Notes under the pieces: model-generated
What the model was told of the DNA's origin: nothing
Database searches by the model: none
What the model saw: the letters and a program-made list of their open reading frames with translations, nothing else
Part shown: piece by piece, positions 26,267 to 34,163 of the stretch
How the letters are laid out: each line of letters begins with the position of its first letter
Numbering within the stretch: position 1 is the stretch's first letter
Assembly: GCF_905372745.1 (NCBI RefSeq)
Contig: NZ_CAJPQR010000012.1
Span: forward strand, 1 to 60,185
Reading direction: 5' to 3'
DNA length: 60,185 nucleotides
DNA from: an uncultured Campylobacter sp.
Lineage (GTDB): Bacteria > Campylobacterota > Campylobacteria > Campylobacterales > Campylobacteraceae
Made by a program: the position numbers and the translations under genes

Positions 26267-28401
26267 AAAATAAAATTTTGTTTTCGGTTGCGGCGATAAA
26301 TTTGCTAGCGTCCGTTCAAATTTTAGCCGCTCAAAACGGCGAGAACACAGCGGGCAAAGAGACGCTTCAGGCCGTCGAGGTAACTAGCGAACAAAGGCGC
26401 GACGACGTCAAATACAACGCCAAAGAGCTTGTAAAAAGTACCACGAGGCTAGACCTCACCTCGCGCCAAACGCCCCAGTCGCTAACCGTCATCACTGAGG
26501 CTAGGCTAAAGGATCAAAACATCAACGACTATCAGGTGCTTTTGCGAAATATCCCGGGCGTCACGCTTAACAAGTGGGACGAGCGCGTATATCCTACGGC
26601 AAGAGGCTTTAAGATAGATTATTATTTGCTTGATTCGATGCCAAGCTTTGGCGGATTTAGCCTAGGCGCAAACGATATGAGCATGTTGCCCTATGAGCGC
26701 GTTGAGGTCGTAAAGGGCGCAAACGGCCTGCTAGCGGGTGCCGGCAATCCGGCGGCTAGCTTAGATTTCATCCGAAAAAGAGCAAATTCAAAAGAATTGA
26801 CGGGAAATTTTAAACTAAGCGCGGGCTCGTACGATAGATACGGCGTTTCAGGCGACGTGCAAACCCCGGTGACCGCTGACGGCAGCGTGCGGGCTAGAGC
26901 GTCTTTTATGCACGAGAAGTCTCGTTCGTATATGGACTACTATAACCGTAAAAATACCGCTATATACGGCGTAGTGGATGCTGATATCATGGATAGTTCG
27001 TGGCTTAGCCTGGGCGCGTTTTATCAGGAGCTAAAGCGTCACGGCGTACGCTGGGGTGGAATGCCCGCGTTTTACAAAAACGACTCTAGGCGCGAGTTTG
27101 GTAAAAATGAAATTTTTTCGCAGCCTTGGACTAGGTGGGATATCAAGACTTTTGACGTTTATGCCGATTTTAGGCACTATTTTGAAAACGAAGCCAGCCT
27201 AAATTTATCCTATTCATTCCGCCGCGCAAATACGGATACTAATTTGCTCTACTACGGCGGCAAGGTAAATTTAGACGACACGGGCGACATCGGCGGGCTT
27301 AGCGCCTACGCAAACAAACGCGAAGAAAATATCCACAACGTAGACGCCTACATAAATATGCCCTACGAAGCGTTTAGCTTGCCTCACGAGGTGGTTTTCG
27401 GCGCTATGTATAACAACTACCAAAACAGCTCCGATAAGGTCAGTAGTTATTGGTTAAATCGTACGACTCCGGCTGGTCTAGCCTACTCAGCACGCACTAG
27501 GATAGATTTTAAAAACCTTCATATCGACGATCCGAGGTTTCCTTACGCCGATCAAAACAACGCCGACAAGACGGTGCAAAAGGCCGTATATTTGGCTAAT
27601 AAATTCTCAATCACGGACGAGCTAAAGTTTTTGCTGGGAGCTAGGATGAGCTACTATAAGTACCGCATAACAGGCGGCAACGGCAACAGAAACTTTACGC
27701 AAGAAATCACGCCGTATCTAGGCATCACGTACGATATCGGCGAAAATCACACTCTTTATGCTAGCTACACGAGTATCTTTAAACCCCAAACCGTAAAGGA
27801 TATCAACGGCAAATACTTAGACCCCATCCAAGGTAAAGACTATGAGATGGGCATAAAGGGCGATTATTTTGATGGAGCGCTTTCGGCCTCTTTTGGCGTA
27901 TTTAAGGTCGTGCAAGATAAGCTAGGCGCAAAAACCGGACAAAAGATCCCCGGCACCACGACTGACGCGTACGAAGCTAAAAAAGGCGTAACGAGCAAGG
28001 GCTTTGAGGTGGACGTAAACGGTGAGATAAATCAAAATTTAAGCCTAGGTCTTGGGCTTACTCACTTTAACGCCAAGGACGCCGACGGTAAGAAATTTGA
28101 TACCGAAAGCTCGCGCACTACGGCAAATCTCTTTGCCAAATACTCTATAGCGGACTTTAGAGCGGGTGCGGGAGTGCAGTATAAAAGTAAAATTTACGTC
28201 GGTAGCGGCGCAAACGAAATCACGCAAAAGGCCTACACGCTGGCAAATTTGATGTTTGGCTACAGGATAAGCAAAAATTTCGACATCCAGCTAAATATCG
28301 ACAACGTGTTTAATAAAAAATACTTCGAGGGCATCGGCAATAACAAGATGGTTTACGGCGATCCGCGAACCTTTAATCTAGGTTTTACGTATAGTTTTTA
28401 A
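26263..28401 (+). CDS. TonB-dependent siderophore receptor (FhuE/FpvA-like)
   Basis: A 712-residue outer membrane receptor: signal peptide (about 1-22), TonB box region (TLQAVEVTSEQ), plug domain (about 60-180) with SRQTPQSLTVIT, LLRNIPGVTL, ARGFKIDYYLLDSMP and YERVEVVKGANGLLAGAGNPAASLD, then a 22-strand barrel with NIDNVFNKKYFEG near the end and terminal Phe (LGFTYSF). The plug motifs fit the TIGR01783 siderophore receptor group, which takes up hydroxamate-type ferric siderophores; the actual ligand is unknown. AAAGGAG precedes the ATG. It is co-transcribed with the upstream PepSY gene and iron repression is expected, but I see no clear Fur box. Confidence 0.9.
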   Translation: MKNKILFSVAAINLLASVQILAAQNGENTAGKETLQAVEVTSEQRRDDVKYNAKELVKSTTRLDLTSRQTPQSLTVITEARLKDQNINDYQVLLRNIPGVTLNKWDERVYPTARGFKIDYYLLDSMPSFGGFSLGANDMSMLPYERVEVVKGANGLLAGAGNPAASLDFIRKRANSKELTGNFKLSAGSYDRYGVSGDVQTPVTADGSVRARASFMHEKSRSYMDYYNRKNTAIYGVVDADIMDSSWLSLGAFYQELKRHGVRWGGMPAFYKNDSRREFGKNEIFSQPWTRWDIKTFDVYADFRHYFENEASLNLSYSFRRANTDTNLLYYGGKVNLDDTGDIGGLSAYANKREENIHNVDAYINMPYEAFSLPHEVVFGAMYNNYQNSSDKVSSYWLNRTTPAGLAYSARTRIDFKNLHIDDPRFPYADQNNADKTVQKAVYLANKFSITDELKFLLGARMSYYKYRITGGNGNRNFTQEITPYLGITYDIGENHTLYASYTSIFKPQTVKDINGKYLDPIQGKDYEMGIKGDYFDGALSASFGVFKVVQDKLGAKTGQKIPGTTTDAYEAKKGVTSKGFEVDVNGEINQNLSLGLGLTHFNAKDADGKKFDTESSRTTANLFAKYSIADFRAGAGVQYKSKIYVGSGANEITQKAYTLANLMFGYRISKNFDIQLNIDNVFNKKYFEGIGNNKMVYGDPRTFNLGFTYSF

Positions 28402-28699
28402 GCCCTTTAGATTTTTTGCCGCGTAGCTTGGTTTGCTAATGCGGTTATCCAGATTATAAATTCGGCGCTTTTTGTCGGTATTAAATTTGTAAATTTACAG
28501 GTTACGATAGGTGCCGAATTTAGATATAAAACTATGGGTAAATTTGCCTTAATACGCTAAAAATACCCTTTTAACGAGCGATAAATTTGTTACAAATTTG
28601 GCTCCGTTTGGTTACTGCCAAGGATTTTAAAGTTTATTTTAAGCGTTATTTTGGCGAGCGTAAGGTAAGATTAAGGCAAAATTTTCTTAAGGCTAAATT
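28402..28699. other. Gene-free interval after the siderophore receptor
   Basis: 298 bases with several AAATTTG/CAAATTT words. No gene, convincing terminator or RNA structure is visible. TTAAGG at 28689-28694 is the likely RBS for the next gene. Confidence 0.4.
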
Positions 28700-29317
28700 T
28701 TGAAACGCGCTTTTTTTCAAGCTATCTCGCACATTGCCGTTTTTGCGCTGGTTGCGGCGTTTGCTAGCGGTTGCGCCGCGCCGAAAAAGGCAACCCCCGC
28801 ACCGCCAAAGCCCGTTACGCAGTCTGAAATAAAAAACATCTGCGACGGCAAAAGCCCAAAAGAGTGCAACGATACGGGCGTGAAATTTGAAAATGCCAAA
28901 GACTACGAGCGTGCGAAGCTCTGCTATCAAAAGGCCTGCGAGAGCGGCGAGGGCGTAGCGTGTTCGAATTTAGGTTCTCTTTATCAAAAAATCGATCCTG
29001 CTAGCGATCAAATTTTACCTCTTTTTTTAAAGGCCTGCCAAGCGGGCAATAAATACGGCTGTTTTAATGCCGCAAACGTTTACCGCCTGGGGCTTGGCGC
29101 GCGTAAAAACGACTTCGTGCGCGCGATAAAACTCTACGAAAAATCCTGCGTGCAGCTAAAACACGCTAAAAGTTGTACGAATCTAGGTAGCATGCATCAG
29201 TTTTCTTTGGGCGTAGAGACGGCGAGCAGGGACGTGGCGAGGAAATTTTACGAGATAGGATGCGAGCTGGGCGATGAGGTCGGCTGCAGAAATCTTTCGC
29301 TAGTAAATAGCGAGTAA
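28700..29317 (+). CDS. Cysteine-rich Sel1/Hcp-like repeat lipoprotein
   Basis: A 205-residue protein. An N-terminal hydrophobic segment ends in the lipobox-like ASGC (Cys at about residue 25), so it is probably a lipoprotein. Pro-rich spacer APKKATPAPPKPV follows. Sel1-type repeats start near residue 50; each has a Cys pair about eight residues apart (CYQKACESGEGVAC, FLKACQAGNKYGC, YEKSCVQLKHAKSC, YEIGCELGDEVGC), as in Helicobacter Hcp proteins and Campylobacter relatives. Such solenoids bind partners in the periplasm; function here is unknown. Start is TTG at 28700 with TTAAGG seven bases upstream. Confidence 0.85.
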   Translation: MKRAFFQAISHIAVFALVAAFASGCAAPKKATPAPPKPVTQSEIKNICDGKSPKECNDTGVKFENAKDYERAKLCYQKACESGEGVACSNLGSLYQKIDPASDQILPLFLKACQAGNKYGCFNAANVYRLGLGARKNDFVRAIKLYEKSCVQLKHAKSCTNLGSMHQFSLGVETASRDVARKFYEIGCELGDEVGCRNLSLVNSE

Positions 29318-29748
29318 ATTTAAACCGCAAGCATACGCCTGCGCGAAATCTTTACTCGCCTTGCAAATTTGGATTTGACTAAGATTTTAATCGAATTTTA
29401 TTAAACTCGCAAAGTCTTGAAATTTTAAAGATGGGGTTTAACCCTTAATTTAATCGCGAGGAACTTTACGGAATATTTTAACTAAACGGCCCGAGGTTTT
29501 AAGGACGGTTTGAGCTAAGAATCTATGAAAATCGCTTTTTATTCTCGGGATGCATCATGCGATTTTAACCGCACGGCGCAAATTTTACGACTGAAATTTG
29601 CTTAAGAGCCAAAAGTCGTAAAAAATTCGTAAAGTCGTTTTTGTTACTTCAAAAAGGAGTCGGATTAAATTTTGGTCATATAGCGTAATGCTAAATTTAA
29701 AATATCAAATTTGGCTCAAAGCCCAAACCGCCGAATTTGATGTCGAAT
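29318..29748. other. Gene-free interval between convergent genes
   Basis: 431 bases without a credible gene between the Sel1 lipoprotein and the histidine kinase. It contains an 8-bp inverted repeat, AAAATCGC (29528-29535) and GCGATTTT (29559-29566), and TCGTAAA-type direct repeats near 29608-29636. It is AT-rich with many AAATTT words. No rho-independent terminator with a good T tract is clear. Confidence 0.45.
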
Positions 29749-30921
29749 TTATGCTTGCCACCGCAACCTAAACGTCGTTTCTTTGCCAGGTTCGCTTTCG
29801 CAGGTTACTGATATGGCGTTGTTTTCGCAGGCTCTTTTGACCAAATTTAGCCCGATACCAAAGCCGCCTTGGTCTTCGTTAAACCGCGTGTATCGCTCGA
29901 AAATTTTATCTTGCTGCTCTTTGCTTAACCCCTCGCCGCTATTTGAGATTTTTAGCTCGCCGTCTTGCAAACTAACCGCGACGTAGCCGCCTTGGTTTGC
30001 GTATTTTACGGCGTTGCTTAGTAGGTTATCCACCGCACGTTTTAGCTCATAGCCATTTGCATTTATGAGAGCGTCATTTAAATTTAACCTTAGATCAAGC
30101 CCTCGCTTGGCAAAAAACGGAGCGAAAAACTCTAGCCGCTCATTTAAAATATCTTTCAAATTTAGCTCCTCTTTTGGTGCGCAGCGCTCGGCACCAAAGG
30201 ATAAATACGTTAGGTCCTCATAGGTGCGGCTTAGCGTTTTGGCGGCGGTTTGGATGTTGTTTAGGCGCTTTAAATTTCTCTGGCTTAGGCTACTTTTATC
30301 TGCCGTTTCGATGCTCATAAGTATGACGCTAAGGGGCGCTTTTATCTCGTGAGTAGAGTCTTTTATAAAGCGATTTAGCGCGGCGATCTTGGCGTGTAGC
30401 GACGCTAGCGCGGTCTTTGCTAGATAAAAGGCGATTATCATGATGACGCCTAAAACGATAAGCAAATTTAGCACCGTCCGCAGCCGTAGCAAATTTAGCT
30501 CGCTCGTGACGTCCTTGCCGCTTAGCGCGATCTTTGCCGTGGCTAGCTCGTCCGCGCCGCCTTCGTCCATGTTTTGCAAGGCTTCAAATATCTCCACTCG
30601 GCCGTCTGCTGCGACCGCGCTGCTTTGGGTGTCGTCAAATTTATCGCAGCCCGCCTCGCCGTATAAAATTTGACCGCTTTTAGCCACGATGCAGGCTTTG
30701 ACGTCTTTTTCGGCGGTAAAGTTTTTTACCGCGCCAAGCCCGTCCATGCGCGCTTTCATGTAGATACCCATCTTGATCTCTTTTAGATTTTTTACCTCGT
30801 TTGAGATGAGGGCTTCTTTTTTCATTTTATAGTCGTTCGTGAAAAAATACCCCAAAAATATGGTGCTAGTGATGAGATAAAGCGAGAGGATTTTTGCTAT
30901 AACGGCGGAGCGCTCAGACAT
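29749..30921 (-). CDS. Sensor histidine kinase of two-component system
   Basis: A 390-residue membrane kinase. Helices at about 9-27 and 143-163 bracket a ~115-residue periplasmic sensor with two Cys (VKACIVAKSG, GEAGCDKF). The HisKA block has STHEIKAPLSVIL with the phospho-accepting His. The ATPase domain has the N box NLLSNAVKYAN and glycine boxes SNSGEGLSKEQ and GGFGIGLNLV. It overlaps its response regulator gene by eight bases. The operon begins with a secreted MxKDx repeat protein, so the stimulus may be envelope- or metal-related; that is inference. The signal is unknown. Confidence 0.9.
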   Translation of the reverse strand: MSERSAVIAKILSLYLITSTIFLGYFFTNDYKMKKEALISNEVKNLKEIKMGIYMKARMDGLGAVKNFTAEKDVKACIVAKSGQILYGEAGCDKFDDTQSSAVAADGRVEIFEALQNMDEGGADELATAKIALSGKDVTSELNLLRLRTVLNLLIVLGVIMIIAFYLAKTALASLHAKIAALNRFIKDSTHEIKAPLSVILMSIETADKSSLSQRNLKRLNNIQTAAKTLSRTYEDLTYLSFGAERCAPKEELNLKDILNERLEFFAPFFAKRGLDLRLNLNDALINANGYELKRAVDNLLSNAVKYANQGGYVAVSLQDGELKISNSGEGLSKEQQDKIFERYTRFNEDQGGFGIGLNLVKRACENNAISVTCESEPGKETTFRLRWQA

Positions 30922-31576
30922 AGATATAGCCGTCGCCGCGCCTATTTATGATCGCGTCCTTGCCTAAAATGCGGCGTAAGTTTTTTACGTAAACTCGCAG
31001 GCTCAGTTCGCTTGGCTCCTCGCCGTAGTTCCAAATTTTCTCAAATATCGTCTCTTTGCTCAGCAGCGCGTTTTTATTTTCCAAAAATAGCGCCAAAAGT
31101 TCGCTTTCTTTGTTTGAGAGGTTTACGATTTGCCCGTTTTGCCGGAGCGTTTTGGAGCTTGGATAAAATTTATATCCGCTGCCAAGCTCGATAAATTCGT
31201 CATTTACGTGAGAAAATTTGCGCTTGAGTAAAATTTGAATACGAAGTAAAAGCTCTTTTAGTTCGTACGGCTTTTTAAGGTAGTCGTCGCAGCCGCTTTT
31301 GTAGCCGATCTCTAGGTCTTGTAGCGCGTTTAGCGAGGTGGTAAAGATCGCAGGCGTGTCGTCGCCAAGCCGCCTAAGTTCGCGCAAAAGGGAGAAACCG
31401 TCGCCTTTAGGCAGCTTGACGTCGAGGATGAGGATATCAAAATTTCGCTCGTAGGCGGTATCTAGAGCTGCTTTAGCATCGGCGCGAACGGTCACGTCGT
31501 AGCCTTGTTCGCTCAGATACTCGCTGATGAGTTCGCTTAGCGTCTCATCGTCCTCTACGAGCAAAATTTGCGTCAT
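30914..31576 (-). CDS. OmpR-family response regulator
   Basis: A 220-residue protein. The receiver domain (about 1-115) has acidic pair DD9-10, phospho-acceptor Asp52 in ILDVKLPKGDG, the conserved Thr (FTTS) and Lys (YLKKPYE). A C-terminal winged helix (about 125-220) has LSNKESELLALFLENKN and LRVYVKNLRRILG. The start overlaps the stop of the MxKDx gene as TAATG, so translation is coupled. Tandem CGTGAAA repeats spaced 11 bases apart upstream of the operon (31867-31884) are candidate autoregulatory sites. Confidence 0.92.
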   Translation of the reverse strand: MTQILLVEDDETLSELISEYLSEQGYDVTVRADAKAALDTAYERNFDILILDVKLPKGDGFSLLRELRRLGDDTPAIFTTSLNALQDLEIGYKSGCDDYLKKPYELKELLLRIQILLKRKFSHVNDEFIELGSGYKFYPSSKTLRQNGQIVNLSNKESELLALFLENKNALLSKETIFEKIWNYGEEPSELSLRVYVKNLRRILGKDAIINRRGDGYIYV

Positions 31577-31821
31577 TACATCTTATCCTTTTTCATATCT
31601 TTCATATCGTCTTTCTTTTTACCCATATCGTCTTTCATCTCTTTCATATCGCCCTTCATTTCGTCCTTTTTTATCATCATATCGTCTTTTTTCTCCATCA
31701 TGGCGTCCTTCTTTTCCATCATGGTATCTTTTTTCTCCATCATATCGCCTTTCATCTCGGCGGCAAAGATAGAACCTGTAACGAAAAACGCGCTAAGCGC
31801 AACTAAAGCTAACTTTTTCAT
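31576..31821 (-). CDS. MxKDx pentapeptide-repeat secreted small protein
   Basis: An 81-residue protein: signal peptide MKKLALVALSAFFVTGSIFA (cleavage near Ala20), then a mature part almost wholly of repeats of the type MMEKKD, MKGDM and MKDDM, that is Met-Lys-Asp/Glu. This matches the MxKDx pentapeptide family (TIGR02953 by memory), known from small periplasmic proteins of unknown function. The Met and acidic residues suggest metal binding, perhaps copper, but that is speculation. AAAGGAG precedes the ATG. The gene starts an operon with the response regulator and kinase, with a TAATG overlap. Repeat number may vary between strains because the DNA is itself repetitive. Confidence 0.85.
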   Translation of the reverse strand: MKKLALVALSAFFVTGSIFAAEMKGDMMEKKDTMMEKKDAMMEKKDDMMIKKDEMKGDMKEMKDDMGKKKDDMKDMKKDKM

Positions 31822-31866
31822 AGCATCTCCTTTAAGAAAATTTATGATGGAAGTTTAGCCAAGAAA

Positions 31867-31884
31867 CGTGAAACGAGCGTGAAA
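31867..31884. promoter_or_regulatory. Phased direct repeat CGTGAAA, candidate response regulator site
   Basis: CGTGAAA at 31867-31873 and 31878-31884, an 11-base period, 46-63 bases upstream of the MxKDx start. OmpR-type regulators bind direct repeats with 10-11 base spacing, so this may be the autoregulatory site. Inference only. Confidence 0.4.
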
Positions 31885-31885
31885 T

Positions 31886-32797
31886 TTAAGCCATCAAGCT
31901 AAATACATACGATAAAAGCGGCAGGCTAATAAAGCTAAACGCCACTCCCACGGCTACTGCGGCTACGGCTAGCTGGCTATCAAGCTCGGCTTTCATGATC
32001 ATCGCGCTTGCTAGCACCATCGGCGGCATGGCGCACTGAAGGATACCTATCATCCAAATTTGACCGAACTCTACGCCAAAAATCATCGTAACGAGTATGA
32101 ATAAAAACGGCGCGACGAGCATCTTGCCGACGATTACCACTGCGGTTGATTTATAACAGCTCTTGATACTGCGAAATCCTAGCCCGATGCCGATCGCAAA
32201 AAGAGCGACGGGAACGACGCTTTGCGCAAAAAGCGTAAGCGCGTCGAATAGTACCCTTGGAAGCGGAACGCCGCGAAGCAAAAAGCCCAAAATAAGCGCG
32301 ACGAAAGGAGGAAATTTGACCACTTTCATCACGTTTTGCACGAGTGAAACCTTTGCCGGAGCGCCAAAAGCCAGGATAAAAGGCCCAAAAATGCTAATCG
32401 GGATCGAGGTAGCTAGCTGATCGTAAAAGATAACTTCGTTCATCGCATCCTCTCCGAAAAAGCCCTTAATGATAGGCATGCCCATAAATACGGTGTTTCC
32501 AAACATTCCTAGCAGTACGGCGCTCACGGTCGTGGCTTTGTTAAATTTTAAAAATTTGCACGCCAAAAATATCGCCGCAGCGCCCAGCATCGAACAGGCA
32601 AAGCCCGTGGCGATGACGTTTATAAGCGTGGTGTCGATGTTTACGTGGTAAATTTTATCGAAAATCAGCGCCGGAAGCGCGAAGCAAAGCGCGTAGTTTA
32701 TGAAAACGGAGGCGTTTTTTTGCTCAAAGACCTTAAATTTTTTCGCCCCGTAGCCGGAAGCGATAATGATAAAAATAGATAATAATTGCGTAAACAT
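31886..32797 (-). CDS. AEC family transporter (auxin efflux carrier superfamily)
   Basis: A 303-residue integral membrane protein with ten predicted helices in two inverted halves, typical of the AEC family. Conserved stretches include NYALCFALPALIFDKIY, GNTVFMGMPIIKGFFGE, and QCAMPPMVLASAMIMKAEL near the C-terminus. Bacterial members export or import small carboxylates such as malate/malonate; substrate here is unknown. The ATG at 32797 is divergent from macA, and the gene is separated by 64 bases from the MxKDx operon on the same strand. Confidence 0.88.
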   Translation of the reverse strand: MFTQLLSIFIIIASGYGAKKFKVFEQKNASVFINYALCFALPALIFDKIYHVNIDTTLINVIATGFACSMLGAAAIFLACKFLKFNKATTVSAVLLGMFGNTVFMGMPIIKGFFGEDAMNEVIFYDQLATSIPISIFGPFILAFGAPAKVSLVQNVMKVVKFPPFVALILGFLLRGVPLPRVLFDALTLFAQSVVPVALFAIGIGLGFRSIKSCYKSTAVVIVGKMLVAPFLFILVTMIFGVEFGQIWMIGILQCAMPPMVLASAMIMKAELDSQLAVAAVAVGVAFSFISLPLLSYVFSLMA

Positions 32798-32878
32798 TTG
32801 CGTAATCCGAGTTATAAATTTTAAAAAGGCGATTATACGGCGGCTAGCATTAAAGAAAAATAAAATTTAATTGAATTA

Positions 32879-32895
32879 CTTAACATCGCCTTAAC
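32879..32895 (+). promoter_or_regulatory. PmrA-box-like direct repeat CTTAAC-N5-CTTAAC at macA promoter
   Basis: CTTAAC at 32879-32884 and 32890-32895, 11-base period, 11 bases before TATAAT. The layout equals the CTTAA-N5-CTTAA box of PmrA/QseB/ColR-type OmpR-family regulators. The cognate regulator is unknown. Confidence 0.5.
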
Positions 32896-32906
32896 GGGTT
32901 TTTGTA

Positions 32907-32912
32907 TATAAT
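32907..32912 (+). promoter_or_regulatory. -10 element of the macAB operon
   Basis: TATAAT preceded by the T-rich TTTTTGTA, a good Campylobacter sigma70 -10, 30 bases before the macA ATG. Confidence 0.65.
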
Positions 32913-32942
32913 CTCGCGTTAAATTTAAAAAGGCGAGAAATA

Positions 32943-34154
32943 ATGAAAAAATTTATCAAATTTATCGCGGTTTTTGCCGTGCTAGCTGGGGCGGGTTACT
33001 ACTTTTACGATAAAAATTTTAACGTTCCGCAAGGCGATCAGTTTATCACCTCAAAAGCCGTTCGCGGCGAGCTGGTAAAAAGTATCGAAAGTAACGGCGA
33101 GATCTATGCTACCGAGCTAATCGATGTTGGCGCGCAGGTAGGCGGCCAGATCAAAAAGCTCTACGTAAAGCTCGGCGACGTCGTAAAGGCGGGCGACATG
33201 ATCGCTGAAATCGACTCCGCGACTCAGCAAAATAACGTAGATACCAAAAAAGCCCAACTTGGAATTTACGAAGCGAAGTTAAATTCGGCCAAAGTCGCGC
33301 TTGAGATTTCAAAGACCAAATTTAAGCGCGAGCAAGAGCTTTTTGCTAAAAACGCAACCTCAAAAGAGGAGTTTGAAAACGCCAAAAATACCCTAGCCGC
33401 AAACGAAGCCTCGCTAAAAGAGATCGAAGCGCAAGTCGCGCAGGCTAAAATCTCTCTAAACACCGCTCAAATAGACCTTGGCTACACTAAAATCACCGCT
33501 CCAAAAGGCGGCGTCGTGGTCTCCGTGCAAGTCGAGGAGGGTCAAACCGTAAACTCAAACCAAACTACGCCAACTATCGTAAATATCGCCGATCTAAGCA
33601 AAGTCCAGCTAAAAATGGAGATAGCCGAGGGTGACATCACAAAGATAAAAGTAGGCTCAAGGGTCGAGTACTCGATACTCTCCGAGCCGAATCGTAAATT
33701 TCACGCTCGTATTAGCTCTATCGACCCGGGCCTCACCACGCTAAGCAACGGCAAATACACCACCACTACAAGCTCAGGCTCGACCGCCTCAAGCTCGAGT
33801 AGTTCGGCGATTTACTACTATGCCAAAGCTATCGTAGATAACCCGGACGGCACGCTAAGGATCGGCATGACCACGCAAAATACCGTCATCCTAGATAGCG
33901 CTAAAGATGCCGTCATAGTGCCCTCGATAGCCGTTAAAAACGAAGAGGGCAAAAGCGTAGTCTACGTGCTAAAAAAAGACAAAAACGGACTGGAAACGGC
34001 CGAGCGAAGAGAGGTGCAAACGGGACTAATCGATAGCCTAAAAACTCAAATTTTAAGCGGAGTAGAGGAGGGCGAGGAGGTCGTGACGAAGCAAAATTCG
34101 GCGGCTGAAATCAGCGAAATGCTCGAAAAAGAAAAAAGAAGAATGAAGTTCTAA
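32943..34154 (+). CDS. macA: MacA-like periplasmic adaptor of ABC exporter
   Basis: A 403-residue protein with an N-terminal membrane anchor (about 5-22), lipoyl halves (GAQVGGQIKKLYVKLGDVVKAGDMIAEID and APKGGVVVSVQVEEGQTV), a coiled-coil hairpin (about 95-175) and a barrel/membrane-proximal region. A Ser/Thr-rich insert (TTTSSGSTASSSSSS, about 275-290) interrupts the barrel. It links the MacB ABC transporter to the outer membrane factor encoded two genes downstream. The three-gene order resembles C. jejuni Cj0606-Cj0608 as I recall. Confidence 0.9.
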   Translation: MKKFIKFIAVFAVLAGAGYYFYDKNFNVPQGDQFITSKAVRGELVKSIESNGEIYATELIDVGAQVGGQIKKLYVKLGDVVKAGDMIAEIDSATQQNNVDTKKAQLGIYEAKLNSAKVALEISKTKFKREQELFAKNATSKEEFENAKNTLAANEASLKEIEAQVAQAKISLNTAQIDLGYTKITAPKGGVVVSVQVEEGQTVNSNQTTPTIVNIADLSKVQLKMEIAEGDITKIKVGSRVEYSILSEPNRKFHARISSIDPGLTTLSNGKYTTTTSSGSTASSSSSSAIYYYAKAIVDNPDGTLRIGMTTQNTVILDSAKDAVIVPSIAVKNEEGKSVVYVLKKDKNGLETAERREVQTGLIDSLKTQILSGVEEGEEVVTKQNSAAEISEMLEKEKRRMKF

Positions 34155-34163
34155 GGCTAAGTC

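Noticed and set aside
31527..31858. Ser/Phe-rich forward frames
   Set aside because: They are antisense to the MxKDx repeats, whose regular codon pattern opens other frames.
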